A DNA stretch of 64,000 bases from Mesorhizobium sp. (lineage in GTDB: Bacteria > Pseudomonadota > Alphaproteobacteria > Rhizobiales > Rhizobiaceae), in assembly GCF_005063415.1 (NCBI RefSeq), contig NZ_SUEG01000008.1:1-64000 (forward strand), given 5' to 3'. The translations under genes were made by a program, and so were the position numbers. Shown piece by piece: positions 22,691-31,129 of the stretch (positions within the stretch are counted from its first letter, which is position 1; the number at the start of each line of letters is the position of its first letter). Below the pieces are notes generated by a model. The model was not told where the DNA came from. It did not search any database and was given only the letters and a program-made list of their open reading frames with translations.

Positions 22691-25663
22691 GTGGCGGATG
22701 TTCCCTTGGTTTCAATCGTGGTTCCTGCGCACAACGCGGAGGTAACGCTGGCGCGCGCACTCGATTGCCTTCTCGATCAGGAAATAGTGGATTGGGAGGC
22801 GATCATCGTCGACGACGCCTCCACGGACCGCACCCCCGCGATCATCGCCGGTTATGTAGAGCACGATGCCCGATTTCGGACGTTGCAGTCTCGTGCGCAT
22901 AGCCCCGCCGACGCGCGCAATAGCGGGATTTCGACAGCGCGCGGCCGCTGGCTCATGTTTCTGGATGCGGACGATTGGGTGGATGCCAGCTTCCTTGCGA
23001 AAATGCTGGCCGCACTGAAATCCGCTCCCGATGCTGTGGCCGCCTATTGCGGTTCCCGGCGCGTGATGCCCGATGGCGAACTCACCCCGGCGAGCATCAC
23101 AACGGAGGTCGCGATCCAGCCCTTCGAAACATTCGCCCGCCGGTGCGCCATTCGCACTCACGCGCTGCTGGTCGACCGGGAGACAATTGTCGAGTTGGGC
23201 GGTTTCGATGTGTCTCTGCGCACCTGCGAGGACTGGGACCTGTGGCAGCGCCTCGCACGTCTGGGCAGAAATTGGCTGATGGTCGACGAGCCGCTCGCTT
23301 TGTATCGGGCCAGCCCCAACGCGCTCAGCCGCAATTCGGCGCAGATGCTGGCAGATGCGGAAGTCGTGATCGCCCGCGGCTTTTCCGCCGATCCCAGGGT
23401 CAAACACCCGGCATCGGCTCACGCCAATGGAGCGATCGAGGCGAGCGGCCGCACCGCTTCCGAAGCACTCGCGTGGTTCGCGTTGTGGAACGCCGCATCG
23501 GATTGCGGCTGCGGCTCGCGCTCGATCAACCCGCAGTCCCTGCGCGCGCTCCCGCCAGGACGTAAATGGGCGCGTGAGATCGCCAAGGTGGCCATCGATG
23601 GCCTTATGGCAGGAAGCCTGTCGGTGCCAGCGCAATTGGCTGCCAGGTGGGACAGGTTCGGCGGCTCCCTCACCGAGTTGATCATCGAACTCGGCAAGGT
23701 CTGGGACAATCCCGACGCGGCTCGCCGCGTCCAGTATCACCTTGAGCAAATGCTGCTCGATGTCGACGATCTTGCCGCGCCGCGCAGGCTGGCGCGCACA
23801 CTTGGAATTCGTGTCGACGCGCGAAATCCGGCCTCGACCGAAGTGCCGGAAGGAATCGATCAAATCTATGCCTATCTGATGATGGATGGCCAGATCGAGG
23901 CTCTCGTGCAGTTCGGCGTACTCGGGAACGTGACAAGGCGTCATTGGATTGAATTGATCCTGAATTTCGTGCCCCCTGAGCGGCTTATGCACAGTGCCGC
24001 GCGACTTGCGAGGCGATCGCCTGTACATGCACCGCAAAAGGGCGCCGGTGCCGACAAGTCAAACATCTTTGCAGCCGAGGCATTGTTGTCCATAGCGGAA
24101 CGCCGGTCTGATCGGGACAGCCACTTCGGCAAACTCGCGGGATTGGCCGCGGAAGCGCAGGCGCTGGTTCGGTCGAGCGCCGAAACTAAAGAGCCTTTTG
24201 CAGCGCCGCGCCGTGCACGGGCCGCGGATGGGCACGACAATGATCGCACGTCTTTCTGGAATCGCCATTTCGCGACCGAGGATCCCTGGAACTACGGTTC
24301 GCCTTATGAGCAGGAAAAATATGAGCGGCAGCTCGAAATTCTGCCTGCCGTTCCCATCGGACGGGCGCTTGAGCTGGCCTGTGCGGAGGGCCACTTCACG
24401 CGGCAGCTGGCGCCGCGCGTGGGCCATTTGACCGCAACTGACATCTCCGCCGTAGCCGTCTGGCGGGCGCGCGCGCGATGCAGCGATCAGCCGAATGTTG
24501 AGTTCGGCGTACTGGATTTTTCTGCGGACACGCTGCCGGGCGAGATGGATCTGATCGTCTGTTCGGAAGTGCTCTACTACCTGGATGATCTCGCCGAGTT
24601 GCGGCGCATCGCCAAAAAACTCGTTGAGGCGTTGGCGCCTGGCGGCAGTTTCATCAGCGCACACGCATTCGTGCTACGTGACAATGTTGAAAGGACGGGC
24701 TTCGACTGGAACACATTCGGTGCGCAAGCAATCTCAGAGACGCTGGCAGCGACCGACGGTTTCGTCCTCGAGCAATCGATCCAGACCGAGCTTTACCGCA
24801 TAGACCGCTTCCGCCGCCTGTCACCAGGCGACGTGGCGACGGAACCGATGATAGATCATGTGCCAATCCGCGCACCCGTCGAAATCGGGGTCGCGCGAAA
24901 TATCGTCTGGGGCGGGGCGCGGGCCTTGCGCCGCGACGTCGCACGTAGCGAGCGGCGACAGCGTATCCCTGTCCTCATGTATCACAGCGTCTCCGATGAA
25001 GGTCCGGCCGCGCTCGCCCGTTTTCGGCTCACGCCCGCCGCATTCGCCAGCCAAATGGCATGGCTGCGCGCCAATGGCTTTCACGCGATTAGGTCCGAGC
25101 AGCTGGAGTGGTTCATCGCCAACCGTCAGCCTATCGTTGGCCGCCCAGTGCTCATCACGTTCGATGACGGCTTCCAGAACTTTGCCGACTATGCCTGGCC
25201 GACCTTGCGCGCGAACGATCTGACCGCGGAAATGTTCCTGGTGACGGACTTGGTGGGTGAAAGTGCACAGTGGGACGCCTACAGCGGCCCGCCGACGCAG
25301 CTTATGGACGCCGGGACGGTGCGACGCCTCGCCGGCGAAGGTGCGTTCTTCGGAAGCCATCTGGCGACGCATCGCGCGATCGATGGTCTGTCGAGCTCTG
25401 ACTTGGCCGCCGAGCTCCTGCGCTCTCGTATGTTCATCGAACGGTGGACCGGTCGGCCAACCACGGCGTTCGCGGCACCCTTCTCTGTCACTGACCGACG
25501 GCTTGGCCGGCTGGCCAGGGAGTGCGGCTATCGAATCGGCTTCGGCGGCAGACACGGGCCGGCGGACCTCGATTGCGATCCCATTGACCTTCCGCGCATC
25601 GAGATTCGCGGGGATCGCTCGCTCGATGACTTCGTTGCCAAAGTCGAGGCCGTGCTCGCATGA
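22691..25663 (+). CDS. GT2 glycosyltransferase / NodS-like methyltransferase / NodB-like deacetylase fusion
   Basis: This 990-residue protein has three enzyme-like parts. Residues 5-~230 are a GT2 domain with DDAST (41-45), DAD (92-94) and the acceptor-side ED (180-181). Residues ~240-510 are helical with no recognised domain. Residues ~520-705 match NodS-like SAM methyltransferases (EDPWNYGSPYEQEKYERQL; SAM motif LELACAEGHFT, 560-570). Residues ~758-990 match NodB-type polysaccharide deacetylases (TFDDG, 823-827; HLATH, 890-894). The start is GTG with a weak ribosome site. It probably builds and trims an N-acetylated glycan in the cytoplasm; no TM or signal is visible. The Nod-like domains do not make it a nod gene, and no nod cluster is nearby. 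Confidence 0.88.
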   Translation: MADVPLVSIVVPAHNAEVTLARALDCLLDQEIVDWEAIIVDDASTDRTPAIIAGYVEHDARFRTLQSRAHSPADARNSGISTARGRWLMFLDADDWVDASFLAKMLAALKSAPDAVAAYCGSRRVMPDGELTPASITTEVAIQPFETFARRCAIRTHALLVDRETIVELGGFDVSLRTCEDWDLWQRLARLGRNWLMVDEPLALYRASPNALSRNSAQMLADAEVVIARGFSADPRVKHPASAHANGAIEASGRTASEALAWFALWNAASDCGCGSRSINPQSLRALPPGRKWAREIAKVAIDGLMAGSLSVPAQLAARWDRFGGSLTELIIELGKVWDNPDAARRVQYHLEQMLLDVDDLAAPRRLARTLGIRVDARNPASTEVPEGIDQIYAYLMMDGQIEALVQFGVLGNVTRRHWIELILNFVPPERLMHSAARLARRSPVHAPQKGAGADKSNIFAAEALLSIAERRSDRDSHFGKLAGLAAEAQALVRSSAETKEPFAAPRRARAADGHDNDRTSFWNRHFATEDPWNYGSPYEQEKYERQLEILPAVPIGRALELACAEGHFTRQLAPRVGHLTATDISAVAVWRARARCSDQPNVEFGVLDFSADTLPGEMDLIVCSEVLYYLDDLAELRRIAKKLVEALAPGGSFISAHAFVLRDNVERTGFDWNTFGAQAISETLAATDGFVLEQSIQTELYRIDRFRRLSPGDVATEPMIDHVPIRAPVEIGVARNIVWGGARALRRDVARSERRQRIPVLMYHSVSDEGPAALARFRLTPAAFASQMAWLRANGFHAIRSEQLEWFIANRQPIVGRPVLITFDDGFQNFADYAWPTLRANDLTAEMFLVTDLVGESAQWDAYSGPPTQLMDAGTVRRLAGEGAFFGSHLATHRAIDGLSSSDLAAELLRSRMFIERWTGRPTTAFAAPFSVTDRRLGRLARECGYRIGFGGRHGPADLDCDPIDLPRIEIRGDRSLDDFVAKVEAVLA

Positions 25664-25747
25664 ACGGTGAACTTGTCGGTGTTTAGACTTGTAACGAATT
25701 AGTTCCGCTTTTGGTCAGTATCCCGCCCGTTTACCTCGTTCGCAAGT

Positions 25748-26428
25748 CTATTGGGCGACTTGGGACACGGCTGACATCAGCTCCTGCGGGCTTGGCTTTC
25801 CAAACATGTATCGCCCACCCTCTGGAACCTCCGTGAAGCTCCAGCGGACGATCCCCTGCCGGTCCAATAGGAATTGACCGACCAGTTGTCCGTGTCCTGT
25901 TGCCATCATCTGCTCGTCGGCTTCGGTCACTTCGTAATGGTCCTTCTTGTTGAGGAATTCGCTGGCCACCAAAGGATCCATAGGACCGGGCAACTCGCCG
26001 GGTATGTCGACCCGCATATCCTTTGCCGCTGCCATCGAGACCTTGTACGGCCAGTTCGTCTCGTTTTGGGTGAATTCGAGATTGGGCAGCCCAAAGGCAC
26101 GATGTGAAGCACGTTCAGGGTCGGAGGCCGCAAGCAGATTCGGCATCGGATGGTAGCGGAAATAGAGACGTGCCCGTTCGATCGGCGTGTTGACCACCGT
26201 CAGGCTCTCCACGCCCTTTTCGCGCAGCTCCGGATCAAGCCGCGCCTGGGCGGCGATATAGCGCCGGCAAAACGCACAATGCAGACCTCGAAACAGGCCG
26301 ACCAGCACCGGTTTTTGGCCGCGAAAGTCGTCAAGCGCGATCTTGCCTTCCTGGGTAATGGCGTCGAGTACCAAGTTCGGCGCACGGTCGCCCGGTTGAA
26401 GCGGCACCAAGTCACTACGCGCGGACAT
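25748..26428 (-). CDS. AhpC/TSA-type redoxin family protein
   Basis: This 226-residue thioredoxin-fold protein begins MSARSDLVPLQPGDRAPNLVLDA, the peroxiredoxin/redoxin entry motif. Its redox centre is GLHCAFCRRYIAA, a CxxC rather than the single peroxidatic Cys of typical AhpC. After ~150 it has KKDHYEVTEADEQM and GQLVGQFLLDRQGIVRWSF, typical of SelL/redoxin-like proteins. It is probably a cytoplasmic thiol-disulfide or peroxide-handling enzyme. The start is chosen at 26428 with GGAGG upstream. It lies 19 bases after the cyclase-ATPase stop, so the two are likely cotranscribed, an unusual pairing. Confidence 0.82.
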   Translation of the reverse strand: MSARSDLVPLQPGDRAPNLVLDAITQEGKIALDDFRGQKPVLVGLFRGLHCAFCRRYIAAQARLDPELREKGVESLTVVNTPIERARLYFRYHPMPNLLAASDPERASHRAFGLPNLEFTQNETNWPYKVSMAAAKDMRVDIPGELPGPMDPLVASEFLNKKDHYEVTEADEQMMATGHGQLVGQFLLDRQGIVRWSFTEVPEGGRYMFGKPSPQELMSAVSQVAQ

Positions 26429-26447
26429 TTCCAACCTCCAACCCCGG

Positions 26448-29400
26448 CTAGTCGAGAAAAGGCAGCACCACAAGCGCTTCCGGGTCGAGCCCGTGCTGGG
26501 CGCATATACCCTGCGCCAGGGAAAAGTAGCGTTCGGCCTCGGCCAGATTGTCGAGGTCGAGATTAAGCGTTGCAAGACCATCATAGCACGGAAACAGCAG
26601 TTGGGGTTCGCCCGTTTCGCGGGCTACGTCCAGTGCTTCGTGAAACAACCCAACCGCCAGGTCCGGACGGCCGTTGCACTGGTGGATCTGTCCAAGCACG
26701 ATCAACGGCACCGGCAGGTGCTCGCGCTGGTCGAGCGCCCGGTCGATCTCGATGGCCTTCTCGGCAGCAGGCACGCCCTCCGTTGGACAGCGATCCGTGA
26801 AAGTACAACAAGCGACAGCCAGATTGGCGAGAAGGCGCGCCTGGAAACCCAAATCACCAATACGGCGCGCCACTTCAAGACCGCGCCGACAGACCTCCAT
26901 CGCCTGTGCCGGATCGATGGTCGTGTAAAGCACGCCGAGATTGGTGTAGCCGCGGCAGGCCGCGCCCAGCAGACCGGCGGCTTCGGCCAATTCAATGCTG
27001 CGCTCAACCTGACGCACGGCCTCACGGTTTCGCCCAAGGCGAGCCAGCGCGACAGCCTTGGTATTGAGTGCCTCGGCGGTCACAAGAGTGGCATCACGCC
27101 CTACCTCGGAGACATGCTCCGTTGTCAGAGTGCGTACGCAATCCAGCGCCGCGTCTGCCCATTTTGCCGCGAGAGCGTGATCTCCGCTACGGAACGCCTG
27201 CCGGCCACGTTCTTGCCACAGATGCGCCTGCTCGATCGGGGCATCCGCTCCATCGAGGAGCGCTGCCGCCTCAGCATAGCGAGGTTCTGCCTTGTCCCGC
27301 TTGCCGACGTCCCAGAGCAGCCGGCCGATCTTACGCAAAACTCGCGCCGAGGCGACGCGATTGGCCGACTCGCGGTATGCCTGCAACACCGTCTCGTAGT
27401 GGTGGTGCGCGATCTCGCGGCGGCCTGCCGGGCCGCTCAAATCGGCAATGCGCTCCGCAATTGCCAGTTTGAGCGGTGTCTGCCCGATCGCGTCCAATGC
27501 AGTCAGTGCTCGCTCGTAGAAACGAAGGGCGTCGTCGTTGGCGTATATTATACGAGCGCGATCGCCCGCCGCCTGCAGGTAGTGCGCGCCCTTCTCCCGC
27601 TCGGCGCTCTGTGCAAAATGATGACCGAGCACGGTCAAATCCTCGAGCCGTTCCGGCTTGTCGCCGCACAGTTGCTCCAAGGCAGCTCCGACCCGCCCGT
27701 GGATGTCGGTCCGGCGTTGCAGGAGCAGATTCTGGTAGATCACGTCCTGCAGCAATGTTTGCGTAAAGCGGTAGCTTTGCGACGAGACCGAGCCTGATCC
27801 GGCAACTTCCTCGATGATTTCCGCATCGCAAAGCAGTTCGCAGCCGGCTTCTAGCCGGGCGGGGTCGGCTGTCACGGTTTTCAGAAGTGTGGCATCGAAG
27901 CGCGGGCCGATTACCGCGGCCTCCTGGGCCAACCGGCGCACCTCTTGGGGCAGCCGGTCGACGCGGGCAAGCAACATTGCCTGGATAGTGGCGGGGATGC
28001 CGGTTGCGACTTCGCCTGCCACAGCCCGCCATCGCTGGCCCTCTCGCATCAGTACACCGCGATCGATAAGGCCGCGAACGATCTCCTCTACAAAAAGGGG
28101 GTTGCCGCCCGCGCGCTCGAGGATCTGGTCGAGAAGCCCTCCTGCGGAGTTTACCCAGCTCTCGCCGAAAAGCGCTGCCAGCAGGCTGCGTCCGTCATCT
28201 CTGTTGAGCGGCGGAAGCCTGAGCGCTGTGTGACTGACCCGACTTGAGTCGAGCTGGTCGTTGTCCGGCGCCGGACGATGCGTGACCAGCAACATCAACC
28301 GTGTACGTTCCAACCTGTCCATCACGAAACGTAGTGCCTCGAGCGACACGGCGTCGGCCCAGTGCAGGTCTTCGACGACAATCAACAGCGGCGACAACGC
28401 AAGCCGCCGTTCGATGATTGTGCGGACTGCGTAGAGAATTTGCCGCCGCAGCTGCTCGGGTTCGACATGCTGCAAGGTGGCATCGGGGTCGCCAAGGCCG
28501 AGCACATGGTAGAGCAAAGGCATCAGCCGCATCGCCTCCTCGCCCTGCAGGCCGAGATCGGTAAGCAAGCCTGCGAGCTTCCCCCGCATTTCGTCCCCAT
28601 TGTCGTTTTGCATCATCCCGGCGGCGCTGCGCACCACAGCGCCCAAGGCGCCAAAAGATTGCTCACCCAGCGGTGAGCACGTGGCCTGCCGCACGGCGAC
28701 GTTGCGAAAACGATCCTCGTCGCCGACGCGGGCGACGAACTCCTTCACCAGCCGCGATTTCCCGATACCGGCTTCTCCGACGAGGCGGACAAGTTGGGCC
28801 GAGCCGCCGCACGCCTGGTCAAGGCTCGCCAGCATTCTATTGAGCTCCGCACCACGACCTATTAGCGGCGCACTGAGGCCGAGCGCCTCGAGCCCGCGCG
28901 CTGCACGCGGCGTCGCAAGCGGTGCGTCCAGTCGATGGACGAGAACGCTGCCAGCCTTGCCGCGAAACACGACATCGCCCAGCGACTCGTAAGAGAAGGC
29001 ATGCCGGGTCAGCCTGTGAGTGAGCTCGCCTACCAGCACCTCACCCGGTGCGGCCAGCGATTGCAGGCGTTGCGCCGTATTCACTGTGTCGCCGGTCACC
29101 GAATAGGATCTCGCGGTGCCGATGCCCAATCCGCCAGTAACGACCGGACCGGTGTTTATGCCGATATGGAGTAACAGAGGCGAGCCGGAGTGGGGAGTGC
29201 TTTCGCCGAGCCGCGCCGTCCGGGCGATCATGTCGAGAGCGGCGCGAAGCGCACGTTCCGGATCGTCCTCATGCGCGACCGGCGCACCGAACAAAGCCAG
29301 CAGTGCATCGCCGATGAATTTGTCGACAAAACCACCAAAGTTTCGCACGGCCGACGTCAATTCCTTGAACAGTTTGTTCTGCAGCGCTTGCATGACCTCG

Positions 29401-29747
29401 GGGTCGAGCTGCTCGCTGAGTGTCGTGAAGCCGCAAAGGTCGGCGAACAGCACCGTTACCGTCCGGCGATCGGCGTCAGAGACGGGATGCGGCCCTTCTT
29501 CGCTTTCGATGTTCGGAAGCAGCGACGGAGTTCGAGAAGGCGGCACAATGGTCCGGCTTGGTGTCGGAGCAGGCCGTTCGACGGCTTTTGCGGACGCACC
29601 GACGCTTGCCCCACATTTCGGACAGAACTCGAAATCAGGTGCGCAGGGGTAGCCGCAACTGGCGCATGGCACGGGCTGGCGCCTGCCACACCTCGGACAG
29701 AAGGCGTAACCGCCCTCAATCTCGAAACCGCAGCCCGAGCAGTCCAT
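26448..29747 (-). CDS. zinc-ribbon / class III cyclase / AAA ATPase / TPR signalling protein
   Basis: This ~1099-residue multidomain protein has two N-terminal zinc ribbons (CSGCGFEI... CPRCG; CASCGY... CPKCG). Next is a class III cyclase domain (VTVLFADLCGFTTLSEQL; DKFIGDALLALFG; SYSVTGDTVNTAQRL). An AAA/STAND ATPase follows, with Walker A GEAGIGKSRL and Walker B LLIVVEDLHWAD. The C-terminus is a long TPR-like helical region. Both metal aspartates and the Lys, Asn and Arg of the cyclase are visible; the adenine-contact Asp appears to be Ser (SYSVTG), so nucleotide choice is uncertain. Homologues are common in rhizobia and mycobacteria. The start is the ATG after TGAGGT; a GTG five codons earlier is possible. 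Confidence 0.92.
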   Translation of the reverse strand: MDCSGCGFEIEGGYAFCPRCGRRQPVPCASCGYPCAPDFEFCPKCGASVGASAKAVERPAPTPSRTIVPPSRTPSLLPNIESEEGPHPVSDADRRTVTVLFADLCGFTTLSEQLDPEVMQALQNKLFKELTSAVRNFGGFVDKFIGDALLALFGAPVAHEDDPERALRAALDMIARTARLGESTPHSGSPLLLHIGINTGPVVTGGLGIGTARSYSVTGDTVNTAQRLQSLAAPGEVLVGELTHRLTRHAFSYESLGDVVFRGKAGSVLVHRLDAPLATPRAARGLEALGLSAPLIGRGAELNRMLASLDQACGGSAQLVRLVGEAGIGKSRLVKEFVARVGDEDRFRNVAVRQATCSPLGEQSFGALGAVVRSAAGMMQNDNGDEMRGKLAGLLTDLGLQGEEAMRLMPLLYHVLGLGDPDATLQHVEPEQLRRQILYAVRTIIERRLALSPLLIVVEDLHWADAVSLEALRFVMDRLERTRLMLLVTHRPAPDNDQLDSSRVSHTALRLPPLNRDDGRSLLAALFGESWVNSAGGLLDQILERAGGNPLFVEEIVRGLIDRGVLMREGQRWRAVAGEVATGIPATIQAMLLARVDRLPQEVRRLAQEAAVIGPRFDATLLKTVTADPARLEAGCELLCDAEIIEEVAGSGSVSSQSYRFTQTLLQDVIYQNLLLQRRTDIHGRVGAALEQLCGDKPERLEDLTVLGHHFAQSAEREKGAHYLQAAGDRARIIYANDDALRFYERALTALDAIGQTPLKLAIAERIADLSGPAGRREIAHHHYETVLQAYRESANRVASARVLRKIGRLLWDVGKRDKAEPRYAEAAALLDGADAPIEQAHLWQERGRQAFRSGDHALAAKWADAALDCVRTLTTEHVSEVGRDATLVTAEALNTKAVALARLGRNREAVRQVERSIELAEAAGLLGAACRGYTNLGVLYTTIDPAQAMEVCRRGLEVARRIGDLGFQARLLANLAVACCTFTDRCPTEGVPAAEKAIEIDRALDQREHLPVPLIVLGQIHQCNGRPDLAVGLFHEALDVARETGEPQLLFPCYDGLATLNLDLDNLAEAERYFSLAQGICAQHGLDPEALVVLPFLD

Positions 29748-30025
29748 CGAACAAGACCTCACTGGTGGCCGTGACGGCGTGATCTCGCCCGCACTTCACG
29801 GCCAGGCTATTCATAAGGATGCACCGATAGCCGTCGACGGGCAAGCGGCAGCGCAAATGGGCATCGTGCGACCCGTGCGGATCCTGTGGCAGAGCGCTGC
29901 GGGCAGGCATTGTTGAAGGCGCAATAGTTGTCGGATCCGCGAACGACGCCGAGATAGTCGCGCTTGCCGAAGGGGCTGTCGGCTCTGGCGGGATTGGCGT
30001 AAGCTACAGCTAAAGGGGTGCGCAC

Positions 30026-31120
30026 ATGCACCGCATCATCGCCATAGTGATCTTAGTTCTCGCGGCCGCGTTCAGCTCCGCGCGGGCGGAGGTGCTGATC
30101 GGCGTCTCGGCTGCGATGACGGGACGGCTAGCCTGGATCGGCGAGCAGGGACAGCGCGGCGCAGAGATGGCGGTGGCCGACGTCAACACTGCGGGCGGCG
30201 TCCTCGGCCAGAAGGTGAGGCTCATCTCGGTCGACGACTTCTGCGATCCCGAGCAAGCTGTGGCGGCCGCCAAGAAGCTGGTGGCTGACGGGGTCGTGCT
30301 CGTCGTCGGGCATTATTGCTCCGGGGCCTCGATCCCCGCATCAAAAGTGTACGAGGAGGCGGGCGTCGTTGAGATATCCCCAGGCTCGACCAATCCGCAG
30401 CTGACCGAACAGGGCCGTGCCAATGTCTTTCGCACCATTGGCCGCGACGACGCGCAAGGTTTCATCGCCGGCAACTACCTTGCCGATCGCTGGGGCAACA
30501 AGAAGATTGCGATCCTCCACGACAACTCGACCTATGGGAAGGGTCTCGCCGACGAGACCAGGAAGCAGCTGAACAAGCGGGGCGTGACTGAGGCCGTTTA
30601 CGACGCATACATTCCCGGGAAGGACGACTATTCGGCCGAGGTCGCTGCATTGCAGACCGCCGGCGTCTCCGCCTTATATGTGGGTGGGTATCATGCCGAG
30701 GTTGCGCTGATTGCTCGCGCTGCACACGACAGTGGCTACACGGTTCAGCTCATATCCGGAGATGCTTTGGCGACCGAGGAATTTGCCCTGATCGCCGGCC
30801 CCGCGGCGGAGGGGACCCTCTTCACGTTCCCGGCGGACCCCAGGCGAGGCCTCGAAGCGGCCGCGGTCGTTGAGCAGTTCCGTGCGGAGAACTTCGAACC
30901 CGCGGGCTACACGCTGTTGAGCTACTGCGCGGTCCAGGTCTGGGCCCAGGCAGTCTCGAAGGCAGGTTCGTTGGAGCCGAAGGCCGTCATTGCGGCACTG
31001 CACGAACGGGAATTCGACACCGTCATCGGCCGGGTCGATTTCGACGACAAGGGCGACCTCACGAAGCAGAGCTGGGTTTGGTACGTCTGGCGCGGCGGAG
31101 AGTACGTGCCGGTTCAATAG
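30026..31120 (+). CDS. branched-chain amino acid-type periplasmic binding protein
   Basis: This 364-residue protein has a clear Sec signal peptide (MHRIIAIVILVLAAAFSSARA) and the type I periplasmic-binding fold of LivJ-like proteins: IGVSAAMTGRLAWIGEQGQRGAEMAVADVN, GGVLGQKVRL, VVGHYCSGASIPAS, and DNSTYGKGLADE in the second lobe. It should bind an amino acid or similar small ligand in the periplasm. No ABC permease or ATPase genes lie nearby. Instead, a membrane adenylate cyclase follows after 9 bases, suggesting use as a sensory ligand receptor. AAGGGG precedes the ATG. Confidence 0.92.
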   Translation: MHRIIAIVILVLAAAFSSARAEVLIGVSAAMTGRLAWIGEQGQRGAEMAVADVNTAGGVLGQKVRLISVDDFCDPEQAVAAAKKLVADGVVLVVGHYCSGASIPASKVYEEAGVVEISPGSTNPQLTEQGRANVFRTIGRDDAQGFIAGNYLADRWGNKKIAILHDNSTYGKGLADETRKQLNKRGVTEAVYDAYIPGKDDYSAEVAALQTAGVSALYVGGYHAEVALIARAAHDSGYTVQLISGDALATEEFALIAGPAAEGTLFTFPADPRRGLEAAAVVEQFRAENFEPAGYTLLSYCAVQVWAQAVSKAGSLEPKAVIAALHEREFDTVIGRVDFDDKGDLTKQSWVWYVWRGGEYVPVQ

Positions 31121-31129
31121 GGTTCGTTG

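Noticed and set aside
22691-25663. nod gene cluster
   Set aside because: NodS- and NodB-like domains are present, but there is no nodA, nodC, nod box or other symbiosis gene; NodB/NodS-type domains are widespread in non-symbiotic glycan enzymes.
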